Positions 1 through 16,178 of a DNA stretch of 44,778 bases are shown here, in pieces. The position numbers were made by a program, and so were the translations under genes. Below the pieces are notes generated by a model. The model ran no database searches and was not told the DNA's origin. It was given only the letters and a program-made list of their open reading frames with translations. The stretch is from NCBI GenBank assembly GCA_003252455.1, contig QKED01000116.1, forward strand, positions 1 to 44,778, read 5' to 3'. Numbering within the stretch: the first letter of the stretch is position 1; each line of letters opens with the position of its first letter. Source of the DNA: Gammaproteobacteria bacterium (GTDB taxonomy: Bacteria > Pseudomonadota > Gammaproteobacteria > Thiohalomonadales > Thiohalomonadaceae).

Positions 1-16
1 CACCGGCCGACCGGTT

Positions 17-135
17 TGCCTGACGGCCATAGCGAGTCGGAACCACCCGATCCCTTCCCGAACTCGGAAGTGAAACGGCTCAGCGCCGATGGTAGTGTGG
101 GGTTTCCCCATGTGAGAGTAGGTCACTGTCAGGCT
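17..135 (+). rRNA. rrf: 5S ribosomal RNA
   Basis: The segment aligns by eye with E. coli 5S rRNA, including the internal stretches GAACTCGGAAGTGAAACG and GCGCCGATGGTAGTGTGG. The ends TGCCTGAC (17-24) and GTCAGGC (128-134) pair to form helix I, which fixes the boundaries to within one or two bases. Bases 1-16 would then be the tail of the 23S-5S spacer and contain the small inverted repeat ACCGG/CCGGT. The rest of the rrn operon lies left of the window. Confidence 0.94.
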
Positions 136-144
136 CTTATTCCT

Positions 145-176
145 AAAAACCCCCATGGAATCCATGGGGGTTTTTT
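145..176 (+). terminator. Rho-independent terminator of the rrn operon
   Basis: A perfect 9-bp stem, CCCCCATGG (150-158) and CCATGGGGG (162-170), with loop AAT, is preceded by five A and followed by six T. It lies 10 nt after 5S rRNA, so it ends the rrn transcript. The A-tract means it could also work on the opposite strand. Confidence 0.92.
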
Positions 177-179
177 GCT

Positions 180-974
180 TTGGTAGTGTCTGTGAACCCG
201 AACTCAATTGCCGAGATACTACAAAGTAGCCTTAGGGCGCTGGTCGAAATCGAGTACATTGAGGAGATCGATTCGACTAATTCTGAACTCAAGCGTCGTT
301 TGAAGCACGACCCCGAGCTGCGTCCGGTGCTGCTGATTGCCGGCCATCAAACGTCAGGACGTGGCCGCTCTGGCAAGGATTGGCTATCAATTCCCAATTC
401 CTCCCTTCTCATGTCATTGTACTGGCCTAGTGGGTTACCCGTGGCCGCCTTTCTTGGTTTACCTCTGGTTGTTGGAATCCTGGTTGTAGAGACCTTATCG
501 AGACTCTGTGGTTTGAGGTTTAGCCTCAAGTGGCCAAACGATATCATCTTGCTTGATGGTAAGTTAGGCGGGATTCTTGTAGAGGCGATTCCACGCAGGA
601 TGAGCACATCACTCGTCATTGGAATGGGTCTGAATTTGAGCAGGCCGACCATTTCGACAGCATTACTCGATCAGCCCATCTCTGCGCTCTATGAGACTGA
701 CTGTGTCGTCGAGCGTGAAAGCGTAGTCGCCGCGTTACTTGATTCTTTAGCAGGAGGGTTGAGTGAGTTTGAGGAATCGGGCTTTGAACACTTTGCTAAG
801 CGCTTTCAACAGTATGATTATTTGTTTGGAAAACTTATCGAGGTTCGTCTTTACTCTGGTGACTCAGTGTACGGTCGAGCCAAGGGAATTGATTCGAGTG
901 GGCGGTTAATAGTCGACATCAATGGAGATTTAGAAGGGTTTGATGTGGGTGAAGTGAGCGTTCGGTCGCAGTGA
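180..974 (+). CDS. birA: Biotin--[acetyl-CoA-carboxylase] ligase, without the DNA-binding domain
   Basis: Activates biotin with ATP and attaches it to the carrier-protein lysine of acetyl-CoA carboxylase. The catalytic domain is intact: DSTN at residues 31-34, the biotinyl-AMP loop GRGRSGKDW at 60-68, KWPND at 117-121 and KLGGILVE at 128-135, then the small C-terminal domain. Only about 25 residues precede the catalytic core, so the winged helix with which E. coli BirA represses the bio operon is missing; this should be an enzyme only. The TTG start at 180 is uncertain: it sits four bases after the rrn terminator T-run, and GTG at 186 and 192 are in-frame alternatives. The stop overlaps the coaX start (GTGA). 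Confidence 0.9.
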   Translation: MVVSVNPNSIAEILQSSLRALVEIEYIEEIDSTNSELKRRLKHDPELRPVLLIAGHQTSGRGRSGKDWLSIPNSSLLMSLYWPSGLPVAAFLGLPLVVGILVVETLSRLCGLRFSLKWPNDIILLDGKLGGILVEAIPRRMSTSLVIGMGLNLSRPTISTALLDQPISALYETDCVVERESVVAALLDSLAGGLSEFEESGFEHFAKRFQQYDYLFGKLIEVRLYSGDSVYGRAKGIDSSGRLIVDINGDLEGFDVGEVSVRSQ

Positions 975-1738
975 ACTATATCTTGTTCGATTTTGGTAAT
1001 ACCGCACTCAAGGTTCGATTGTGTGTAGATAGCGTGCTCTGTGGTGCGTTATCTCGCTATGTGTACAACCTGGAGGAGGCGAGAAGGTTGCACCAATACC
1101 TGACTGAGCTTGTGGCAACACGACCTGGGTTAGTTTGTGTTGTTTGCAGTGTTGTGACAGATTCAACCATCAAACTGATGCTTGGAGATGTGATCGCGAG
1201 GTTGGGTTTTTATTGTGTTCAGCTGCGATCACATGCGATGGCCGGTAAGGTTACCAATGGCTACGCTCAGGCAGAACAACTTGGTGTGGATCGCTGGGCT
1301 GCTATAGTTGGAGCTGCAGGTCGCTATCCAGGACCCGTTGCTGTAATCGACTGTGGTACAGCGATTAATGTGGAGTACATCGACCAAGAGGCTCGATACC
1401 TTGGGGGCATGATCTTGCTGGGCTTGCCAATGTGGGAACGTGCACTGGGCTCGGCTCAGGGTCTCGCTGGTCTCAAATTGGATGACGTCAGCACATACGA
1501 CCATGTAGGTACGACGACAAGAGCTTGCGTCGAGGCGGGGATAAGTGCCCTGTACAATGGGGTGCTGTTGTATGTACTGCAAACTGCTGTAAAAGTACTC
1601 GGTGACGATGTAGTGGTTGTGCTGACGGGTGGGGATGCGGGCCTAATCACCCACACTGACGCACGACTAGTCTACGATCCTGATCTTCTCTTTTACGGAA
1701 TGATGGAGCTAGCGCGTGATGAGATCGCTCGGAAGTAG
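971..1738 (+). CDS. coaX: Type III pantothenate kinase
   Basis: Catalyses the first step of coenzyme A synthesis, phosphorylating pantothenate; the type III enzyme belongs to the ASKHA fold and is known to resist CoA feedback. Visible motifs are the phosphate loop DFGNT (residues 7-11), GVDRW (105-109), the second nucleotide loop DCGTA (127-131), GGMILLG (145-151) and LTGGDA near the C-terminus. At 255 aa it has the family's normal length. The GTG start overlaps the birA stop by four bases, which implies translational coupling. Codon use is clearly less GC-rich than in the genes after 3 kb. Confidence 0.93.
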   Translation: MNYILFDFGNTALKVRLCVDSVLCGALSRYVYNLEEARRLHQYLTELVATRPGLVCVVCSVVTDSTIKLMLGDVIARLGFYCVQLRSHAMAGKVTNGYAQAEQLGVDRWAAIVGAAGRYPGPVAVIDCGTAINVEYIDQEARYLGGMILLGLPMWERALGSAQGLAGLKLDDVSTYDHVGTTTRACVEAGISALYNGVLLYVLQTAVKVLGDDVVVVLTGGDAGLITHTDARLVYDPDLLFYGMMELARDEIARK

Positions 1739-2417
1739 TGTGAATCCCTGGCAATTGCTCATTGGCTTAATTCTCATCAATATCGCGCTATTTATCGCAG
1801 TGCCGAATGCCGACCGTCTAGCCCAGCGAGCGGAATTACTGAATAGGGGCAACGCCCTGTATGACGTGCAAATCTTGCTGTTGGAGGAGGGGGGGGAATA
1901 CATAGGTCAGCCAATCAGCGAACCTATATCCGCGCACGATGAACAACAAGGTGTGTGCTGGCGCCTCACAGGGTTTGCTTCACATGCAGAGGTCGAGCGA
2001 GTGGTCGATACTCTCAAAAGCTTGGAGTATGCAGAGAATCGACAATGGTTGGAGAGTGTTAGTCAAGAGTACTACTGGCTATGGGAGGCACAAGACAGGC
2101 ATGTCTCGAGCGGGCCAGTAAATGGCAATGAAATGGTTGAGATCCCGGGCAAGGGATACTCCTTTGGGGTGTTTCTAAGCCAGATAGAGGCTGACGAGCA
2201 CAGGGCAAAGATGATTCTGTCGGGCGTATCTGCAGCCACGCTGCGAATTGAGCACTACACATTGAGCTTACCGAGAAGCGGCCTGATGCTACGCTTTCCC
2301 GCTGCGCACCGAGCTGAGGTTGCCTCACGGCTTAACAGTCTTGGGGCGGCGGTTGCAAACTTTCGCATCCACGTGGTCAGTGACGTAGGAAAATGCTTTG
2401 AAAGTGGAATGGAGTAG
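1719..2417 (+). CDS. Membrane-anchored SPOR-like domain protein
   Basis: This 232-residue protein has one N-terminal membrane helix (about residues 11-29, WQLLIGLILINIALFIAV) and a periplasmic remainder. The C-terminal half (from about GKGYSFGVFLSQIEA) looks like a divergent SPOR domain, the peptidoglycan-binding module of divisome-associated proteins; I infer this from its shape and from the equivalent gene after coaX in pseudomonads, not from a search. ATG at 1719 follows GGAG at a good distance; an adjacent GTG at 1716 is an alternative. The start lies inside the end of coaX, so the three genes form one unit. Function unproven. Confidence 0.7.
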   Translation: MRSLGSSVNPWQLLIGLILINIALFIAVPNADRLAQRAELLNRGNALYDVQILLLEEGGEYIGQPISEPISAHDEQQGVCWRLTGFASHAEVERVVDTLKSLEYAENRQWLESVSQEYYWLWEAQDRHVSSGPVNGNEMVEIPGKGYSFGVFLSQIEADEHRAKMILSGVSAATLRIEHYTLSLPRSGLMLRFPAAHRAEVASRLNSLGAAVANFRIHVVSDVGKCFESGME

Positions 2418-2431
2418 GTTTAGAGGGAGTA

Positions 2432-2460
2432 TTGTAATAGTCTGTAACCCGTGATAGGAT
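2432..2460 (+). promoter_or_regulatory. Sigma-70 promoter of the tRNA cluster
   Basis: TTGTAA (2432-2437), a 17-bp spacer and TAGGAT (2455-2460) preceded by TGA (an extended -10). The GC-rich discriminator CGCGCAC follows and the first tRNA begins 17 bases downstream. A GC-rich discriminator is the usual mark of stringent, ppGpp-sensitive stable-RNA promoters. Confidence 0.7.
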
Positions 2461-2477
2461 CGCGCACCTTTAAATCA

Positions 2478-2553
2478 GCTGGCGTAGCTCAGTAGGTAGA
2501 GCTGCTGATTTGTAATCAGTAGGTCGGGGGTTCGATTCCTCTCGTCAGCTCCA
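2478..2553 (+). tRNA. tRNA-Thr (UGU)
   Basis: A 76-nt cloverleaf with encoded CCA. The acceptor strand GCTGGCG pairs with CGTCAGC, the anticodon loop is TTTGTAA (anticodon TGT), and the T-arm is GGGGGTTCGATTCCTC. It is the first gene of the cluster, in the same relative position as thrU of E. coli. Confidence 0.95.
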
Positions 2554-2622
2554 AGCGGCATAGAGAGTTAGAAAATTAAGTTGACAAAGAGGTGCAGACC
2601 AACTAAACTGCAGCTCTTTTCC

Positions 2623-2707
2623 GGAGGGGTTCCCGAGTGGCCAAAGGGATCAGACTGTAAATCTGCTGGCTCTGCCTTCGGAGGTTCGAATCCTCCCCCC
2701 TCCACCA
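2623..2707 (+). tRNA. tRNA-Tyr (GUA)
   Basis: An 85-nt class II tRNA with a long variable arm and encoded CCA. The acceptor GGAGGGG pairs with CCCCTCC, and the anticodon stem-loop is CAGACTGTAAATCTG (anticodon GTA). The order Thr-Tyr-Gly-Thr is the conserved gammaproteobacterial cluster. Confidence 0.95.
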
Positions 2708-2752
2708 AATTAGAAGCATGTATTGGCAGCCATAGGCGCCGAGTTGAGGTTC

Positions 2753-2826
<74 letters not shown>

Positions 2827-2843
2827 AAACAGACAGATTCCAC

Positions 2844-2918
<75 letters not shown>

Positions 2919-2972
2919 TTTTCCCCTGTGCATCTCTGCTGTCAAGTGCAGATTTGTATCACCCAGCGATAG

Positions 2973-3020
2973 CCACACGTCTCCTGCCGAGTCACGAAGT
3001 GTAGGGTCGAGTACGTGTGG
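2973..3020 (+). repeat. Inverted repeat in the spacer where tufB is expected
   Basis: CCACACGT (2973-2980) is repeated in inverse as ACGTGTGG (3013-3020), and the stem can extend by CTC/GAG across a one-base bulge. It would form a large hairpin in the precursor RNA between tRNA-Thr and tRNA-Trp. No T-run follows, so it is not a classical terminator; a processing site is possible. Confidence 0.5.
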
Positions 3021-3037
3021 AGCGTGGGTGAGATTTT

Positions 3038-3113
<76 letters not shown>

Positions 3114-3155
3114 TCTTTCGTGACGCGCCGGTAACGGCTAAGGTTGTTGTCATCC

Positions 3156-3503
3156 ATGGCAGATAAAATCAAGCTTTCCCTGGCGTTGATCATCGTAATC
3201 AGTGCCATGGTTGCGTTTTACTCATTTCCGGACCAGTCACTTCTGTTGCGTGTAATCGGCCTGCTTGCTGCTGCGTCGGTTGCCAGTGCTGTGGCTCTGC
3301 AGACCGCACTTGGCCAGAACACCTGGGGTTTTGGTCGCGGTGCAGTGATCGAGGTGCGTAAGGTCGTTTGGCCGACCGGGAAGGAGACCCGTCAGACCAC
3401 CCTCGTCGTCATGGCGATGGTATTGGTGATGGGGCTTATCCTCTGGGTCTTCGACCTGTTCCTTGGCTGGGCCGTCAATTTTCTGACTGGTCTCGGGGGC
3501 TAA
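3156..3503 (+). CDS. secE: Preprotein translocase subunit SecE
   Basis: Essential small subunit of the SecYEG channel that clamps the two halves of SecY. The 115-aa protein has the three-helix form: hydrophobic segments near residues 6-24, 29-49 and 85-110, with the conserved amphipathic stretch EVRKVVWPTGKETRQ before the last helix. ATG at 3156 is preferred over in-frame TTG codons upstream because MADKIKLS begins the conserved protein. Three bases separate it from nusG, with which it forms the usual operon. Confidence 0.95.
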   Translation: MADKIKLSLALIIVISAMVAFYSFPDQSLLLRVIGLLAAASVASAVALQTALGQNTWGFGRGAVIEVRKVVWPTGKETRQTTLVVMAMVLVMGLILWVFDLFLGWAVNFLTGLGG

Positions 3504-3506
3504 GGG

Positions 3507-4040
3507 ATGTCCAAACGTTGGTATGTGGTGCACGCGTTCTCTGGCTATGAGAACCAAGTGAAGCGCTCCCTTGAGGAGCGTATCGCGCGTTATGGCATGG
3601 AAGAGTACTTCGGCCAGGTGCTGGTTCCCACCGAAGAGGTGGTGGAGATGCGCGAAGGCCAGAAGCGTAAGAGCGAGCGTAAGTTCTTCCCCGGTTATGT
3701 GCTGGTCGAGATGGAGCTGAACGACGAGTCGTGGCACTTGGTCAAAGATGTTCCGCGTGTCATGGGGTTTATTGGTGGCACCAGTGACCGTCCCGCGCCA
3801 ATCAGTGAGCGCGAGGCACAGGCTATCATCGACCGCGTTCAGGATGGTGCAGAGAAGCCGCGTCCGAAGATTCTCTTTGAGCCCGGTGAGGTGGTGCGTA
3901 TCATCGATGGCCCGTTCAACGACTTCAATGGCGTCGTCGAACACGTCGATTACGAAAAGAATCGCCTGCGTGTTGCGGTGCTGATCTTCGGTCGCTCTAC
4001 TCCGGTGGATCTCGAATTCGGCCAAGTAGAAAAAGGTTGA
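3507..4040 (+). CDS. nusG: Transcription elongation and antitermination factor NusG
   Basis: Binds the RNA polymerase clamp, raises processivity and links polymerase to Rho or to ribosomal protein S10. The 177 residues contain the NGN domain from [13 protein letters not shown] to about residue 115, and a C-terminal KOW domain with [16 protein letters not shown]. The length is close to E. coli NusG (181). It follows secE by three bases; a long hairpin after the stop suggests that the secE-nusG message ends or is attenuated there. Confidence 0.97.
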   Translation: MSKRWYVVHAFSGYENQVKRSLEERIARYGMEEYFGQVLVPTEEVVEMREGQKRKSERKFFPGYVLVEMELNDESWHLVKDVPRVMGFIGGTSDRPAPISEREAQAIIDRVQDGAEKPRPKILFEPGEVVRIIDGPFNDFNGVVEHVDYEKNRLRVAVLIFGRSTPVDLEFGQVEKG

Positions 4041-4050
4041 TCGTTATGAG

Positions 4051-4090
4051 AAGACGCTAGGGGCCGATAGGCCCTTAGCGTCTTTCTATT
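4051..4090 (+). terminator. Hairpin terminator or attenuator after nusG
   Basis: A 15-bp stem (one G-T pair) runs from AAGACGCTAGGGGCC (4051-4065) to GGCCCTTAGCGTCTT (4070-4084) with a GATA loop. The U-tract that follows is interrupted (TCTATTG), so termination is probably partial, leaving read-through into rplK. Confidence 0.65.
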
Positions 4091-4103
4091 GTGTGTCGTA
4101 AAT

Positions 4104-4128
4104 GGGGAGCCGCAAGGCGCTCGAACCC
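4104..4128 (+). promoter_or_regulatory. Candidate L1 autoregulatory site in the rplK leader
   Basis: GGG (4104-4106) can pair with CCC (4126-4128), and GCC (4109-4111) with GGC (4116-4118) across a GCAA tetraloop, leaving an asymmetric internal loop. L1 is known to repress rplK-rplA by binding a leader hairpin with an asymmetric loop that mimics its 23S site. The position just before the AGGAG ribosome-binding site fits; the detailed match to the L1 consensus is not verified. Confidence 0.35.
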
Positions 4129-4142
4129 ACAGGAGTCAAATA

Positions 4143-4577
4143 ATGGCTAAAAAAATTGCGGCCTATATCAAGCTGCAGGTGAAGGCAGGTCAGGCCAATC
4201 CCAGTCCGCCGGTTGGTCCTGCACTCGGTCAGCGTGGCGTCAATATCATGGAGTTCTGTAAGGCGTTTAACGCCCAGACCCAGAGTCTTGAGCCGGGTCT
4301 GCCGATCCCAGTGGTGATTACTGTCTACAGCGACAAGAGCTTCACCTTCATCACCAAGACCCCGCCCGCGTCTATCCTGCTGAAGAAAGCTGCAGGTGTT
4401 AAGTCTGGTAGCGCCGTACCGAACCGCGACAAGGTTGGTAAGGTCACCCGTGCACAGCTCGAAGAGATCGCCAATACCAAGATGCCCGACCTGACTGCGT
4501 CCGATCTGGATGCCGCAGTGCGCACCATCGCTGGTAGTGCCCGTAGTATGGGTCTTGAGGTGGAGGGAGTTGAGTAA
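4143..4577 (+). CDS. rplK: 50S ribosomal protein L11
   Basis: Part of the GTPase-associated centre of the 50S subunit, binding 23S rRNA at the L7/L12 stalk base. It has 144 residues (E. coli 142), with the thiostrepton-region motif [20 protein letters not shown] and the C-terminal rRNA-binding domain. ATG at 4143 follows AGGAGTC; the frame is open upstream but that part is not conserved. Its stop overlaps the rplA start by one base (TAATG), so the two are co-translated. Confidence 0.98.
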   Translation: MAKKIAAYIKLQVKAGQANPSPPVGPALGQRGVNIMEFCKAFNAQTQSLEPGLPIPVVITVYSDKSFTFITKTPPASILLKKAAGVKSGSAVPNRDKVGKVTRAQLEEIANTKMPDLTASDLDAAVRTIAGSARSMGLEVEGVE

Positions 4578-5269
4578 TGGCTAAGCTGAGCAAACGCGCC
4601 AAGGCGATCGCTGAGAAGATCGAGCATGGCAAGGTCTATGCGATCGACGAGGCCCTGAACCTCCTCAAGGATCTGCCCCGTGCCAAGTTCCTGGAGTCTG
4701 TTGACGTGAGCGTCAACCTCGGTGTTGACCCCCGTAAGTCCGATCAGGTCGTGCGTGGTTCCACTGTGCTTCCCAATGGTACCGGCAAGAGTGTTCGCGT
4801 CGCCGTGTTCACTCAGGGCGCCAACGCCGAAGCCGCCAAAGAGGCCGGTGCCGACATCGTTGGTATGGACGATCTGGCTGCGGAAGTAAAGGCTGGCAAC
4901 ATGAACTTCGATGTGGTCATCGCCAGCCCAGACGCCATGCGCGTAGTGGGCCAGTTGGGCCAGATCCTCGGCCCACGTGGCCTGATGCCCAACCCTAAAG
5001 TCGGCACCGTAACCCCTGATGTCGTCACCGCTGTACGCAACGCTAAGGCTGGCCAGGTGCGCTACCGCACCGACCGCGCTGGCATCATCCACTGCGCCAT
5101 CGGTAACGTCGACTTCAACTCAAGCGCCCTGGAGGAGAACCTCCGCGCCCTGCTGGCTGACCTGAACAAGCTTAAGCCGTCCAGCGCCAAGGGTGTCTAT
5201 GTGCGCAAGATCACCGTTTCTACCACCATGGGTGGCGGTGTTCCCGTTCTGACCACCTCCCTGCTCTAA
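4577..5269 (+). CDS. rplA: 50S ribosomal protein L1
   Basis: Binds the L1 stalk of 23S rRNA near the E site and in enterobacteria also represses its own operon. It has 230 residues (E. coli 234), with the two-domain signature around [26 protein letters not shown] and the C-terminal [12 protein letters not shown] overlaps the rplK stop by one base. A long untranslated leader separates it from rplJ. Confidence 0.98.
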   Translation: MAKLSKRAKAIAEKIEHGKVYAIDEALNLLKDLPRAKFLESVDVSVNLGVDPRKSDQVVRGSTVLPNGTGKSVRVAVFTQGANAEAAKEAGADIVGMDDLAAEVKAGNMNFDVVIASPDAMRVVGQLGQILGPRGLMPNPKVGTVTPDVVTAVRNAKAGQVRYRTDRAGIIHCAIGNVDFNSSALEENLRALLADLNKLKPSSAKGVYVRKITVSTTMGGGVPVLTTSLL

Positions 5270-5510
5270 AAGCTGGGGAGGGTGCCGGGAAGCCCCGGCA
5301 CAAGGTGACGGCCACCCCTCGGGGTGACGTCGAAGACCGTGGGTGAGCGATGTGCTCTCAATTCCCTCCGGGGGCCCACGCAGACGGTGTCGTCCCAACA
5401 GCCATGTCTGGAGGGCCACCGTTAAGGTGGAGCGGCTTTCGAGCCGCTCTGGTACGCAGAGTCGGTGCGTGTTGAGCGCATCGCGATACCTACCTCAAGA
5501 GGTGATTTCA
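5270..5510 (+). promoter_or_regulatory. Structured rplJ leader (candidate L10-L12 control region)
   Basis: These 241 untranslated bases hold several stable hairpins: GTGCCGGG/CCCGGCAC (5282-5301), CACCC/GGGTG with a CTCG loop (5313-5326), and GAGCGGCT/AGCCGCTC with a TTCG tetraloop (5430-5449). In E. coli the complex of L10 with L12 binds the rplJ leader and represses rplJL translation; a similar role is inferred from position. The rplJ frame stays open through part of this stretch, but that part shows no conserved protein. Confidence 0.6.
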
Positions 5511-6038
5511 ATGGCTCTTAATATCGATCAGAAGAAGGCCATTGTCGAAGAAGTCGCTCAGGTGGCTGGTACTGCCTACTCCGCCGTTGCAGCAGAGTAC
5601 CTCGGCATCTCCGCCGGTAAGATGACTGCCCTGCGTGCCGCTGCACGCAAGGAGAATGTCTACCTGCGTGTGATCAAGAACACCCTGGCTCGCCGCGCAT
5701 TCGAAGGCACTGACTTCGAGTGCATGGGCGACCAGTTGGTGGGGCCGCTGGTGCTCGCATTCTCTATCGAGGATCCGGGCGCTGCTGCACGCGTGATCAA
5801 AGATTTCGCTAAGACCGAAGACAAGCTGGTCGTGAAGATGGTCTCCATCGGCGGGAAGGTATTCCCGGCGAGCGACATCGAGCGCCTGGCCAAGATGCCG
5901 ACGAAGGAACAGGCGATCAGCCTGCTCATGGCCGTCATGAAGGCACCTGTCGAGAAGTTCGTGCGTACTCTGGCAGCACCTCACACCAAGCTGGTACGTA
6001 CCATCGCCGCGGTTCGCGACGCCAAAGAGGCGGCCTGA
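5511..6038 (+). CDS. rplJ: 50S ribosomal protein L10
   Basis: Forms the base of the ribosomal stalk, anchoring L7/L12 dimers through its C-terminal helix and binding 23S rRNA beside L11. It has 175 residues. The start MALNIDQKKAIVEEV is the conserved N-terminus and follows an AAGAGGTG ribosome-binding site; GTG and ATG codons further upstream lie in the structured leader and are rejected. rplL follows after 84 bases that contain a small hairpin. Confidence 0.97.
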   Translation: MALNIDQKKAIVEEVAQVAGTAYSAVAAEYLGISAGKMTALRAAARKENVYLRVIKNTLARRAFEGTDFECMGDQLVGPLVLAFSIEDPGAAARVIKDFAKTEDKLVVKMVSIGGKVFPASDIERLAKMPTKEQAISLLMAVMKAPVEKFVRTLAAPHTKLVRTIAAVRDAKEAA

Positions 6039-6043
6039 GACCG

Positions 6044-6058
6044 CGGGCCGCTGGCCCG
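6044..6058 (+). repeat. Hairpin between rplJ and rplL
   Basis: CGGGCC (6044-6049) and GGCCCG (6053-6058) form a 6-bp stem with loop GCT just after the rplJ stop. There is no T-run. It may stabilise or help process the message so that L7/L12 is made in excess over L10, as the stalk needs; this is inference. Confidence 0.45.
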
Positions 6059-6122
6059 TATCTGTGTGACGAATTCAGACAATTAACCCTAAATCCCAAA
6101 TTCCAATCTGGAGCTTATTACC

Positions 6123-6497
6123 ATGGCTGTTACCAAAGAAGATATCCTCGACGCAATCTCCAACATGACCGTGATGGAAGTCGTTGAGCTGATCGAGGCA
6201 ATGGAAGAGAAGTTCGGCGTGACCGCTGCTGTCGCCGTTGCCGCTGCCGCTGCACCTGCCGCTGCTGCAGAAGCTGCCGAAGAGAAGACCGAGTTCGACG
6301 TCGTCATGACCAGCTTCGGTGAGAACAAGGTCGGCGTCATCAAGGCCGTCCGCGCTATCACCGGTCTGGGCCTGAAGGAAGCCAAGGACATGGTCGAGGG
6401 CGTGCCCTCCACCGTGAAGGAAGCCGCCTCTAAGGATGAAGCCGAGAAGATCAAGAAGGATCTGGAAGAGGCTGGCGCCAAGGTCGAGCTCAAGTAA
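6123..6497 (+). CDS. rplL: 50S ribosomal protein L7/L12
   Basis: Multi-copy stalk protein that recruits and activates translational GTPases. It has 124 residues: an N-terminal dimerisation helix pair (to about residue 35), the Ala-rich flexible hinge (about 37-57) and the factor-binding C-terminal domain with [19 protein letters not shown]. Slightly longer than E. coli (121) because of the hinge. The A/V-rich hinge produces a long spurious open frame on the other strand. Confidence 0.98.
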   Translation: MAVTKEDILDAISNMTVMEVVELIEAMEEKFGVTAAVAVAAAAAPAAAAEAAEEKTEFDVVMTSFGENKVGVIKAVRAITGLGLKEAKDMVEGVPSTVKEAASKDEAEKIKKDLEEAGAKVELK

Positions 6498-6519
6498 GCA
6501 GTGCCTCGCGTGGCCGAGT

Positions 6520-6559
6520 GTCGGGGTTCGCGCCCCGACCCGGTCCCGGGAAGGGACCG
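6520..6559 (+). promoter_or_regulatory. Two tandem hairpins in the rplL-rpoB spacer
   Basis: GTCGGGG/CCCCGAC (6520-6539) and CGGTCCC/GGGACCG (6541-6559) stand back to back and have no T-runs. In E. coli this spacer carries an RNase III processing site between the stalk genes and rpoB; the paired hairpins are a plausible equivalent. Confidence 0.5.
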
Positions 6560-6589
6560 CAAAGCATACTAGGGATAGTAAGCGAATCC

Positions 6590-6618
6590 GGCTGGTGGCT
6601 GACGCCACCGGCCTTTTT
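6590..6618 (+). terminator. Attenuator upstream of rpoB
   Basis: GGCTGGTGGC (6590-6599) pairs with GCCACCGGCC (6604-6613) across TGAC, ten pairs with one G-T, followed by five T. It has the form of an intrinsic terminator lying 100 bp before rpoB. The E. coli rplL-rpoB attenuator, which lets roughly a fifth of transcripts through, has the same place, so partial termination is the likely role. Confidence 0.8.
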
Positions 6619-6718
6619 ACGCTGTATCGGCGAGAATTCCACCCGCGAGGGGCGAGTGCCCAGTCACCCTACGGCACGCCCTTCGGGGTCATAGTGACAG
6701 ACCAGCTGAGGAACAGAG

Positions 6719-10861
<4,143 letters not shown>

Positions 10862-10923
10862 TCCGTTTGCCGTCACCGACAGCAAACCTGGGCAGACGTC
10901 AACGGACTCTATAGGAGAGGCGA

Positions 10924-15144
<4,221 letters not shown>

Positions 15145-15161
15145 CGAAACTGAGAAATGGG

Positions 15162-15188
15162 CGTACCGCCGTTGACAGCAGCGGTACG
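15162..15188. repeat. Inverted repeat overlapping the str promoter
   Basis: CGTACCGC (15162-15169) is repeated in inverse as GCGGTACG (15181-15188), flanking and enclosing the -35 box of the rpsL promoter. In RNA it would be an rpoC 3' hairpin without a T-run; in DNA it is a symmetrical site that could be an operator. Confidence 0.55.
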
Positions 15189-15201
15189 ATCTCATTACAA
15201 T
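15172..15201 (+). promoter_or_regulatory. Sigma-70 promoter of the str operon (rpsL)
   Basis: A perfect -35 TTGACA (15172-15177), an 18-bp spacer and TACAAT (15196-15201, five of six bases). It lies about 75 bp before rpsL in the rpoC-rpsL gap and should drive rpsL-rpsG-fusA-tuf and onward. Confidence 0.8.
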
Positions 15202-15218
15202 TCCGCTTCTTTATGTGA

Positions 15219-15653
<435 letters not shown>

Positions 15654-15686
15654 TTCTTCGCTCACTGCATCGCTAGATTTAGGTAA

Positions 15687-16163
<477 letters not shown>

Positions 16164-16178
16164 GCGAGGGTCGCAGGC

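Noticed and set aside
5343-5510. An N-terminal extension of L10 from a GTG at 5343
   Set aside because: The 56 extra residues are not conserved and lie in a region full of stable RNA hairpins; ATG 5511 has its own ribosome-binding site and the family's normal start.
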